From CAYUVF01 sp964448045 (GTDB lineage Bacteria > Bacteroidota > Rhodothermia > Rhodothermales > Salinibacteraceae), in assembly GCA_964448045.1 (NCBI GenBank), contig CAYUVF010000038.1, forward strand, positions 1-42,529: a stretch of 42,529 nt of DNA, in the 5' to 3' direction. A program made the translations under genes and the position numbers. The notes below the pieces were generated by a model, which saw only the letters and a program-made list of their open reading frames with translations, did no database searches and was not told where the DNA came from. How positions within the stretch are numbered: position 1 is the stretch's first letter; each line of letters begins with the position of its first letter. Shown piece after piece: positions 24,318 to 31,045 of this stretch.

Positions 24318-24803
24318 TCACTGGCTGCTGGACGATGCGCCCGCGCCCTCATCGATCGTGCGCAAGTATTCGAGGATCGCGCGGGCCTGGTCGCGGGACA
24401 GATTCTGGTTCGTCATCATCGTGCCATACTCGGCCAGAAGCTCCTTGCTGATGTGGTGCTTCTGCAGCATGTCTTCAGGCGCCAGAATCATGTTCATGAT
24501 GTAGACCGGATCGCGCTGCGACGCCGTGTTCGTCAGATCCGGCCCGATGTAGCGCTCCCCAAAGCGGTGGCACGTCTTGCACCGTGAGTCGAAAAGCTCT
24601 TCGCCTTTCTTGGCGAGCGCCCGATCGATAGTGCCGAGCTCGACGCGCTCGACCGGGCCAATCTCGGCCGCGGTGGGCGATTCAGCGGTGCCTTGACCGG
24701 CGCGTTCGCGCGCCTGATTCCCTTCGTCGGAGCTGGAGCCGCCGCAAGCGCTGAGACTGAGTACGAGGAGAGAAAGCAGGAGGTAGTTAAGACGATGGCG
24801 CAT
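24318..24803 (-). CDS. Lipoprotein c-type cytochrome of the nos operon
   Basis: A 161-residue monoheme cytochrome c. The lipoprotein signal ends LSAC (Cys20), followed by a Ser/Glu-rich linker. The heme motif CKTCH is at 75-79, and a Met-Met pair at 129-130 can supply the distal ligand. It is the first gene of the nos operon and the likely electron donor to NosZ at the outer face of the inner membrane. Clade II clusters often carry such a cytochrome beside nosZ. Confidence 0.92.
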   Translation of the reverse strand: MRHRLNYLLLSLLVLSLSACGGSSSDEGNQARERAGQGTAESPTAAEIGPVERVELGTIDRALAKKGEELFDSRCKTCHRFGERYIGPDLTNTASQRDPVYIMNMILAPEDMLQKHHISKELLAEYGTMMTNQNLSRDQARAILEYLRTIDEGAGASSSSQ

Positions 24804-25299
24804 AACAGGGTGCGGGGTAACGTGGGTCGGTGATACCGGTGTCGGGGAGCGAGTCGGCGTCCTTCATGGCGTATGCAGAATCACTATGTCCCATTCTGGC
24901 GAGGATCGATGACAGTGAAACCCTCAGTCCGGTGTGGAGGAAGGCCCTATAGGCGTGTAGAAGACACTCTCCGCATGCGCTTTGGAACGCCGTGTATCGA
25001 GTAATTAATATAAACAACAAATTTGTCTTAAATACGAAGAACAAAAAAATTTATGCCGCAAAAGGCAAAAGGCTCGGGGCGTATGTAGATATAATTATTA
25101 TTTAAAGACCATTTTATACTAATTAGAAGGCATCGAAATGATTCCAATCTTGGGAAAGGGCGCCATCTTCTCACAGGCTTTTCACGGAGGCGTCTGATGC
25201 ACCCTACGCCATGTATCCTATCGGGATGGGGTCGGAGCCAATCGGGGAGGTGCGTGATGGACTGTGGGGGAGGTGGTCCGTCGAAGGCAACATCGCCTC

Positions 25300-25327
25300 A
25301 AAAAGAAAAAACCCGGCCTGCGCCGAG
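25300..25327 (-). terminator. Minus-strand intrinsic terminator inside the non-coding region
   Basis: Read on the minus strand, CTCGGC-loop-GCCGGG (25327-25312, one G-U pair, 4-nt loop) is followed by a near-perfect T tract (reverse of the A-rich bases 25300-25311). It implies a transcript starting to the right of 25330 and ending before the nos promoter. Confidence 0.65.
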
Positions 25328-25468
25328 CTTTCCAATCAACTACTGCTTCCAATACTACGAGAATCACCCCCAGGGTTGTCAATACCTGATGGATGAGGTC
25401 GAGTGAAAACCGTGTTAAGGGTGTTGATGCCGAGCAGATCCATCGCCCAAAACCGCGATGGACTGCTC
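25312..25468 (-). ncRNA. Candidate structured small RNA
   Basis: A hairpin with arms GAGCAGATCCATCGC (25432-25446) and GCGATGGACTGCTC (25455-25468) pairs over 14 bp with one bulged base and an 8-nt loop. About 105 nt further along the minus strand is the intrinsic terminator. No good ORF links the two; only a 35-codon frame from an ATG inside the hairpin region ends just before the terminator. A short structured transcript is inferred. The RNA's 5' end cannot be placed. Confidence 0.35.
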
Positions 25469-25599
25469 CAGTCGCCAGGCTTCTCCGGTCGCATTCATCC
25501 GTTTTCAGACTGAACACTTGGATCCTCTAAATCCGTAAGGCAGTTACGCCACAAACGGAAATAGGTAAAACCGAATTTGGGTGCTCAACAGGGACTTAC

Positions 25600-26796
25600 A
25601 TGCAAACCATTGAAAAGCACATCGATCCGCTCACGCAGGAAGACGTGTTGGCGTTGCTCAACGTCGATGCCGCGCCGCGCGTCTCTATCTATCTGCCGAC
25701 CGAGCGGGAGTGGAACAAGAGCAAACGCAATCCCACCCGCCTGAAAAACATGCTGAGCCAGGCCGAGCGCCAGCTTGCGAAGAACGGCTTGAAGGAGACC
25801 GATGTCGTTTCGCTGCTGGAGCCGGCGCGCGATTTGCTGAATGCGAGCGAACACTACTGGCAGCACCAGAGCGATGGGCTGGCATTGTTCGCGGCACCCG
25901 ATACGTTTGAGGCCTACCGGCTGCCTATCGACTTTGCCGAGCGCGTGATCGTGGGTGGACCCTTCCACATCCGCCCCCTGCTTTCTTTTCTCACCGACGG
26001 CCGCTTCTATCTCCTCACGCTCACGCAGGATGGTGTGCACCTCTACCGCGCCACGCGCCACGCTATAGAGGAAGTCCCGCTGCCCGAGGACGTGGCCACC
26101 AGCCTCCCCGAGGTGATGCAGACGTTCGACTTCGAGGCGCAGACGAGCTTTCACACGGGCGCCTCGCCGGGCCAGGGCGGACGCCGGTCGGCCATGTTCT
26201 ACGGGCAGAGCGACGCCGGCGACAAAGCGCAGATCAAGAAGCGCATCGACCAGTTCGTGCGCCAGCTGGATAACGGCGTGCGCGACGTACTGGCCGGCGA
26301 CTCATCCGCCACGCCGCTCGTGCTCTCGGGCCTCGGCGTGCTGCGCGGGTTCTACCGGGAAGCCAACCGGTACCCGCACCTGCTCGATGAGGGCGTCAAC
26401 GGCAACCCCGACGATTGGAGCACGGCCGAGCTGCACGAGCGCGCCTGGGACGTCGTCGGGCCGCGCTTCGACGAGGATCGCGAACAAGCCGTGGAGGCCT
26501 ATTACCAGCTCTCCGCGTCGGATCCCGATCGGGCGCCATTGGCCGTGGACGATGTCGTGCCGGCGGCCTACTTCGAGCGAGTCGATACGCTCTTTGTGCC
26601 GGAGCACACGCACGCCTGGGGCACCTTCGATCCGCAGGAAAACCGGGTCGTGCTCGATGACGCTCCCACCGCGTCCAACGCCGATCTGCTGGATGTGGCC
26701 ACAGCGCGCACGCTCCTCAACGGCGGAACGGTCTACACGATGGCACCCACAGAGATGCCGGACCACGCGCCGGTAGCCGCGGTGCTGCGGTATTGA
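25600..26796 (+). CDS. baeRF-type (eRF1-like) protein
   Basis: A 398-residue protein resembling the bacterial/archaeal eRF1-like (baeRF) families. The opening DVLALLNVDAAPRVSIYLPTERE is typical, followed by LLSFLTDGRFYLLTLTQDGVHLYRA in the middle domain and LLDVATARTLLNGGTVYTM near the C-terminus, the Rossmann-like L7Ae/eRF1 domain-3 end. Genuine bacterial termination uses RF1/RF2; baeRF proteins have been suggested to act in ribosome rescue or hibernation-like states, but the role is unproven. It stands alone, downstream of the long non-coding region, and ends in a strong terminator. Confidence 0.75.
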   Translation: MQTIEKHIDPLTQEDVLALLNVDAAPRVSIYLPTEREWNKSKRNPTRLKNMLSQAERQLAKNGLKETDVVSLLEPARDLLNASEHYWQHQSDGLALFAAPDTFEAYRLPIDFAERVIVGGPFHIRPLLSFLTDGRFYLLTLTQDGVHLYRATRHAIEEVPLPEDVATSLPEVMQTFDFEAQTSFHTGASPGQGGRRSAMFYGQSDAGDKAQIKKRIDQFVRQLDNGVRDVLAGDSSATPLVLSGLGVLRGFYREANRYPHLLDEGVNGNPDDWSTAELHERAWDVVGPRFDEDREQAVEAYYQLSASDPDRAPLAVDDVVPAAYFERVDTLFVPEHTHAWGTFDPQENRVVLDDAPTASNADLLDVATARTLLNGGTVYTMAPTEMPDHAPVAAVLRY

Positions 26797-26840
26797 GCCC
26801 AACCCAGCATTCGATTGACAAAAGCTTTCGATCAACACAA

Positions 26841-26878
26841 AACGCCGGGCGGGGCTGACCTCGTCCGGCGTTTTTTTT
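26841..26878 (+). terminator. Strong Rho-independent terminator
   Basis: AACGCCGGGCGGGG (26841-26854) pairs with CCTCGTCCGGCGTT (26859-26872) over 14 bp including two G-T pairs, with a CTGA tetraloop. It runs into eight Ts (26871-26878). It ends the baeRF gene and sits against the stop of the convergent amidohydrolase gene. Confidence 0.93.
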
Positions 26879-26882
26879 GATG

Positions 26883-28157
26883 CTATCTGCGATACTGCGG
26901 CGGCTGCTCGTCCAGCATTCGGTAGCGTTCGAGGAGCTTCTGCTGGCGCGACGTGTTTTCGACCCGCTCGCCCCGGATGAAGATGTGCTCCGGCGCCGAG
27001 GCAAACTCGAACGGATCGCCCGACCACACGACGAGGTTGGCCGTCTTGCCCGCGTCGAGCGAGCCGTGCGTTGCGCTGATGCCCAGCGTCTGCGCCGGGT
27101 GCAACGTCACGCCGCGCAGCGCTGCATCCCAGTCCAGCCCGAAGCGCACGGCGTTGCCCGCCTCGAAGCGCAGGTTGCGGGCGTTGTGCGTGTCGAACGA
27201 CGAGAGTACGACGGGCACGCCCGCCTCGGCCAGGCGCGCTGCGTTGTCGAAGCGCGAGCCGAGCCGGTCGAACTCGGTCGGCAGGTTGGTGAGCGGCTTG
27301 AGGATGACGGGCACGTTCGCGGCGGCGAGGGCGTCGGCGCGCATCCAGGCTTCTTCGCCGCCGAGGATCACCGGGCGCACGTCGTACGCCTCGGCCAGGC
27401 GCAGGGCGGCGTCGAGGTCGCTGGCCCGCGAGGCGCGGATGACGAGCGGCATCGTGCCGTCCAGCACGGCCCCCAGCGCGTCGAGGTCGAGCCGCGACAC
27501 CGCCATCGGGCGGGTGCTGCCCTGGTTGAAGGCCGATGCGTTGTCCCGGTAGAACTGCGCATCGTCGAACGCTTCCCGCAGTCGCAGCGAGATGGCGCCC
27601 CGGCTGCCGCCGGCAGCATCGGCGCCGTCGGGGTTGAACGAGGCGTACATCCCCGCGCCGTCGCGCACGAGCATATCGCCGAGGCGGTCGCCGCCGAGAT
27701 CGATCACCGCCCCCTGTCCGGCAATCAGCCCACCGGAGGGGATGGACGCGACCGTCGTCACGCCGCCGAGGCGGGTGATGGGCACGACCGTCGAGTTCGG
27801 GTTGATGCCATCCGTCACCCGAAAGGCCGCTCGGATGGGATCGCCGCCGGTGGCGTTGTCGCGCGTGTCCGAGACGGCGCTGACCTCGATGAGTCCGGTC
27901 GCGGTGGCGGCGTCGATAAAGCCGGGTGTGATCACGTGGCCCGACGCGTCGATGCGCTGCGCCTCGTCGGGGATAACGACCTCATCGCGCGGCCCGACGG
28001 CGACGATCGTCGATCCGTCGAACACGACCACGCCGTTGTCGATGGCGGGGCCGCTCACCGGATGCACGGTGCCGCCGACCAGAGCGGTGGGTTGGGCTTG
28101 CAACGCGGCAGCGCATCCGAGGCCCAAAAGAACGAGCAGAAAAAGGAAACGGCGCAT
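26883..28157 (-). CDS. Amidohydrolase-fold protein lacking the metal ligands
   Basis: A 424-residue secreted protein (signal MRRFLFLLVLLGLGCAAALQAQ) with the composite domain of amidohydrolases: GGTVHPVSGPAIDNGVVVF at the front and LDAGKTANLVVWSGDPFEF at the end. At the usual HxH site it reads DAATATG. Positions matching the other ligands in its neighbour at 28213 are also changed: HCYRADD to RASRASD, HH to GG, HSD to SSF. It should not bind the catalytic metals. It is probably a partner or regulatory subunit of that neighbour, 55 bp upstream in the same operon. The ATG at 28157 is set by the signal peptide. Confidence 0.75.
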   Translation of the reverse strand: MRRFLFLLVLLGLGCAAALQAQPTALVGGTVHPVSGPAIDNGVVVFDGSTIVAVGPRDEVVIPDEAQRIDASGHVITPGFIDAATATGLIEVSAVSDTRDNATGGDPIRAAFRVTDGINPNSTVVPITRLGGVTTVASIPSGGLIAGQGAVIDLGGDRLGDMLVRDGAGMYASFNPDGADAAGGSRGAISLRLREAFDDAQFYRDNASAFNQGSTRPMAVSRLDLDALGAVLDGTMPLVIRASRASDLDAALRLAEAYDVRPVILGGEEAWMRADALAAANVPVILKPLTNLPTEFDRLGSRFDNAARLAEAGVPVVLSSFDTHNARNLRFEAGNAVRFGLDWDAALRGVTLHPAQTLGISATHGSLDAGKTANLVVWSGDPFEFASAPEHIFIRGERVENTSRQQKLLERYRMLDEQPPQYRR

Positions 28158-28212
28158 GGAATTCAATCGGTGGGTGAGAAGAGGGCGAGGGCGTTTGGAG
28201 CGGGCATTTCGC

Positions 28213-29655
28213 TCACTTCCCCGGCTGGCCCAGCTCGAAGTCGGATTGCGGTTGGGCGGCGGGATCGGCGCGGTCGTAGACGGGCGCGCCATCGATCCAC
28301 ACCCGATCGGCCTGCGTGTAGACGCTGAACGGATCGCCCGACCACAGCACGACATCGGCGTTTTTGCCGACTTCGAGCGTGCCCACGCGGTCGTGGATGC
28401 CCAGCGCCCATGCGGGGTTCGCGGTGATCCAGCGGAGGGCTTCGTTCCGCGAGATGTCGAGCCCGGCCCGGCGGCCCGCTGCCATCGCTTTGGCCGCGTG
28501 CTGATTCAGGCGCTGGATGCCCATGTCGCTATCGGAGTGCACGATGGCCCGCGCTCCGGCCGAGGCCACGAGCGGGATGTTCTCCGGAATGCCGTCGTAA
28601 GCCTCCATCTTGAAGCCCCACCAGTCCGACCACATCGATGCCGACACGTCGTGCTCGGCCAGCAGGTCGCGGATTTTGTACGCCTCGACGGCGTGATGGA
28701 ACGAGCGAATGTGCAGATCGAACTCCTGCGCGATCTGCAGCAGCGTCGTCATGTCGTCGGCGCGGTAGCAGTGGACCTGGATCAGGATGTTGCCGCGCAT
28801 GGCTTCGGCGAGGGTTTCGTGGCCGAGGTCGCGGCTCGGCGGGTCGCCCTCGGGATTGGCGAGCCACGCGTCCCACTTCTCGCGGTAGTCCTGCGCGCGG
28901 AGGAAGGCGCTGCGAAGCCCGGATGCGTTGCCCATGCGGGTGCGCGGGAAGCCGCTGCCGCCCTTCGGGTTTTCACCGCAGGCCATCTTGAGCGCATGCG
29001 GCGCATCGGGGAAGCGCATTGCCTGGGGCGTGCGGCTCGGCACCATCTTCATCGTCACGCCGCGGCCCTCGATGAGGTCGCCGCTGCCGGGCAACAGCAG
29101 TGCCGCCGTCGTGCCGCCCGCGAGCGCCCGGCTGAAACCCGGCCCCTGCGGCCACACGCCGTGATCCATCCAGAGCTGCGGCGTCGTCATACCCGCGTCG
29201 TTGTTGTCGTAGTGCGCCGCCACCTCGGGCGTGGCCGAGACGCCGATGTGCGAGTGGCTGTCGATCAGCCCCGGCGTCACGTAGCCATCCGTGCCATCAA
29301 CAATGACGGCACTCGCGGGCGCTTCCAGATCGGAGCCGATGGCGGCGATTTTGCCGTCGCGCATCAGCAGATCGGCCTGCTTCAGCGTCTCACCGGCCGC
29401 CGTCATGATGGTCGCGTTGCGGATGAGCGTCGGCGGGGCGGGCAGCGGCTCGTACGTCGATTTCCACGCGTTGTTGACCGTGCCCCGGCGCAGGTTGGCC
29501 AGCGCGGTCGAATCATATTCGGCGGAGGGCGAGGCGGTGGCCGTCGGGGTCGAGGACGAGGCGGAAGAAGCCGTTTGGGTGGCGCGTTCGGAGGCGCAGC
29601 CCAGCGCGAATCCGCTGAGCAGGAGCGCGCCGATCCAGTACATCAGGGGCCGCAT
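28213..29655 (-). CDS. Secreted amidohydrolase (imidazolonepropionase-like), active form
   Basis: A 480-residue lipoprotein (signal ending LSGFALGC) of the amidohydrolase superfamily. PGLIDSHSHIG carries the HxH metal site. Further ligands are His in VHCYRADD, His in RSFHHAVEAYK and Asp in VHSDSDMG. The composite beta-sandwich end is GTLEVGKNADVVLWSGDPF. Members of this group hydrolyse cyclic amides, imides or peptides; the substrate is unknown. The downstream neighbour is a ligand-less homologue. The start at 29655 is set by the lipoprotein signal; the open frame to 29841 runs through a terminator-like hairpin. Confidence 0.85.
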   Translation of the reverse strand: MRPLMYWIGALLLSGFALGCASERATQTASSASSSTPTATASPSAEYDSTALANLRRGTVNNAWKSTYEPLPAPPTLIRNATIMTAAGETLKQADLLMRDGKIAAIGSDLEAPASAVIVDGTDGYVTPGLIDSHSHIGVSATPEVAAHYDNNDAGMTTPQLWMDHGVWPQGPGFSRALAGGTTAALLLPGSGDLIEGRGVTMKMVPSRTPQAMRFPDAPHALKMACGENPKGGSGFPRTRMGNASGLRSAFLRAQDYREKWDAWLANPEGDPPSRDLGHETLAEAMRGNILIQVHCYRADDMTTLLQIAQEFDLHIRSFHHAVEAYKIRDLLAEHDVSASMWSDWWGFKMEAYDGIPENIPLVASAGARAIVHSDSDMGIQRLNQHAAKAMAAGRRAGLDISRNEALRWITANPAWALGIHDRVGTLEVGKNADVVLWSGDPFSVYTQADRVWIDGAPVYDRADPAAQPQSDFELGQPGK

Positions 29656-29720
29656 GGCGTCGGGGCGTCGGTGGGGAAGGACAGATACGTACAACCTGCA
29701 ACGCACGGCGCACAAAAGAA

Positions 29721-29750
29721 AGGGACGCCCCCGAATTGGAGAGCGTCCCT
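29721..29750 (-). terminator. Minus-strand terminator or leader attenuator
   Basis: AGGGACGC (29721-29728) pairs with GCGTCCCT (29743-29750). On the minus strand the stem is followed by TTTCTTTTG. It either ends the transcript from the sugar-salvage operon or lies in the amidohydrolase leader, 66 bp before its start. Confidence 0.6.
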
Positions 29751-29820
29751 GGTTGAACTGTGGCCGTTGGCCGACGTGCTGCTTTGTCTTTGCAGTTAGA
29801 TTATTTTGCTTAAGAGAGGT

Positions 29821-29861
29821 GTCCATTTTGGCTTGATCCAAAATGGACGCAAAAGATCAAG
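29821..29861. repeat. Hairpin element with two competing stems
   Basis: GTCCATTTTGG (29821-29831) and CCAAAATGGAC (29838-29848) form a perfect 11-bp stem with a 6-nt loop. CTTGATC (29832-29838) can instead pair with GATCAAG (29855-29861). Similar hairpin elements occur as dispersed intergenic repeats in Bacteroidota, which I recall but cannot check here. Confidence 0.65.
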
Positions 29862-30020
29862 ACGGTGAAGAAAAAGCCTGATGTCGGCTTCGGCTTCGCT
29901 GAAATTTATCAAACTCGATCCCTCCAACATCGGGATCTCGGACAGGATAAAATTCGGACGCTTCACCACGACCTCCATCCGAGGCGGCTCTTTCTTCAAG
30001 GCCAGAGAGACGTCTGCACG

Positions 30021-31007
30021 TCACCGGCGCCAGTTCTGCGGCGGCTCGGGCTTGTTGTCGAGGGCCGATTCGATACGATCCATGACCTCGGGCGTGAGCT
30101 GATCGACCACATCGAGCGCCTGCATGTTTTCCTCGACCTGCTCGGGCCGGGAGGCGCCGGTGATGACGGTGCTCACATCCGGATTCGTGAGGCACCACGC
30201 GAGGGCGAGCTGGGCCTGCGTGCAGCCGAGATCGTCGGCGATGGGCGCCAGTGCGCGGACTTTATCGAGCCACTCCTCGCGCAGGACGGCGTCGCGCAGC
30301 CAGTCGTAGTCCTCTAAGGCGAGGCGGCTGTCTTCGGGAATACCGTCGTTGTATTTGCCGGTGAGCAGCCCGCTCGCCAGCGGACTCCAGATCGTCGTCC
30401 CCAGTCCGAAATCCCGGTAGAGCGGCGCGTATTCCTGCTCGACGCGGGTGCGATGCAGCATGTTGTACTGCGGCTGCTCCATCGTCGGCGGCACGAGGTG
30501 CTCGCGGCGGGCGAACTCGTAGGCGTGGCGGATCTGCTCGGCGCTCCACTCGCTCGTGCCCCAGTAGAAGGCGTATCCAGCATCGACCAGATAGCTCATC
30601 GCGCGGACCGTCTCCTCAATCGGCGTTTCCACATCGGGCCGGTGGCAGAAGACGAGGTCGACGTAGTCCATCTGCAGGCGCTCCAGCGCGGCCTCGGTGC
30701 CCTCAATGACGTGCTTGCGCGAGAGGCCCTGATCGTTCGGCCCGTCGCCGCCCCAGAAAATCTTGGTCGAGACGACGAGGTCGGAGCGGTCCCAGCCTTT
30801 GTCCTGAATGATGGTGCCCATCATGGTTTCGGACTGGCCGCCGGCGTAGGCTTCGGCGTTGTCGAAGAAGTTGACGCCGTGGTCGTAGGCCACCTGCATG
30901 CATTCGGCGGCCACGGCTTCATCGACCTGATCGCCGAAGGTCACCCACGAGCCAAAGGAAAGGGCGGAGACGTTGAGTCCGGAGCGTCCGAGGTTGCGGT
31001 ATTCCAT
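30021..31007 (-). CDS. Aldo/keto reductase, potassium-channel beta-subunit type
   Basis: A 328-residue NADPH-dependent TIM-barrel reductase. The catalytic tetrad is Asp49, Tyr54, Lys82 and His122 (FFDNAEAYAGGQSE, STKIFWGG, FCHRP). SPLASGLLTGKYN and VITGASRPEQVEEN bind the cofactor, as in the Kv-beta/YghZ branch. No channel gene is near. It lies 38 bp after the NagZ/beta-lactamase fusion and is probably the last gene of that operon. A role in sugar-aldehyde reduction is possible but inferred from position. Confidence 0.93.
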   Translation of the reverse strand: MEYRNLGRSGLNVSALSFGSWVTFGDQVDEAVAAECMQVAYDHGVNFFDNAEAYAGGQSETMMGTIIQDKGWDRSDLVVSTKIFWGGDGPNDQGLSRKHVIEGTEAALERLQMDYVDLVFCHRPDVETPIEETVRAMSYLVDAGYAFYWGTSEWSAEQIRHAYEFARREHLVPPTMEQPQYNMLHRTRVEQEYAPLYRDFGLGTTIWSPLASGLLTGKYNDGIPEDSRLALEDYDWLRDAVLREEWLDKVRALAPIADDLGCTQAQLALAWCLTNPDVSTVITGASRPEQVEENMQALDVVDQLTPEVMDRIESALDNKPEPPQNWRR

Positions 31008-31045
31008 AGCGGTGTGGTTGGATTGATGGAAGTAATCGTGAAACG

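Larger units (their letters stand above)
24804..25599. other. Long non-coding region upstream of the nos operon
   Basis: 796 bp without a convincing gene. The stretch 25001-25130 is strongly AT-rich and probably holds the nos promoter. It has a perfect 10-bp palindrome ACAAATTTGT (25017-25026) and, at 25090-25103, TATAATTATTATTT. That sequence differs from the 13-bp Rrf2-associated element by one inserted base and a substitution, so the match is weak. The right part holds a strong hairpin and a minus-strand terminator, listed separately. Open frames there (for example 25218-25517 on the minus strand) look non-coding. Confidence 0.6.
29656..30020. other. Intergenic region with two hairpin elements
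   Basis: 365 bp between the aldo/keto reductase stop and the amidohydrolase start, both genes on the minus strand. It is AT-richer than its surroundings. It holds a dispersed-type hairpin at 29821-29861 and a minus-strand terminator-like hairpin at 29721-29750. A 67-codon frame (29796-29999, minus) runs through the hairpin and does not look like a protein. Confidence 0.6.

Noticed and set aside
25218..25517. 99-codon minus-strand frame with a hydrophobic stretch
   Set aside because: An intrinsic terminator lies inside it, and its end is Arg/Pro-rich antisense-like sequence. At most a shorter product could exist.
29796..29999. 67-codon minus-strand frame in the intergenic region
   Set aside because: It runs through the perfect hairpin 29821-29848 and shows no family resemblance. 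It is best explained as translation of a repeat.
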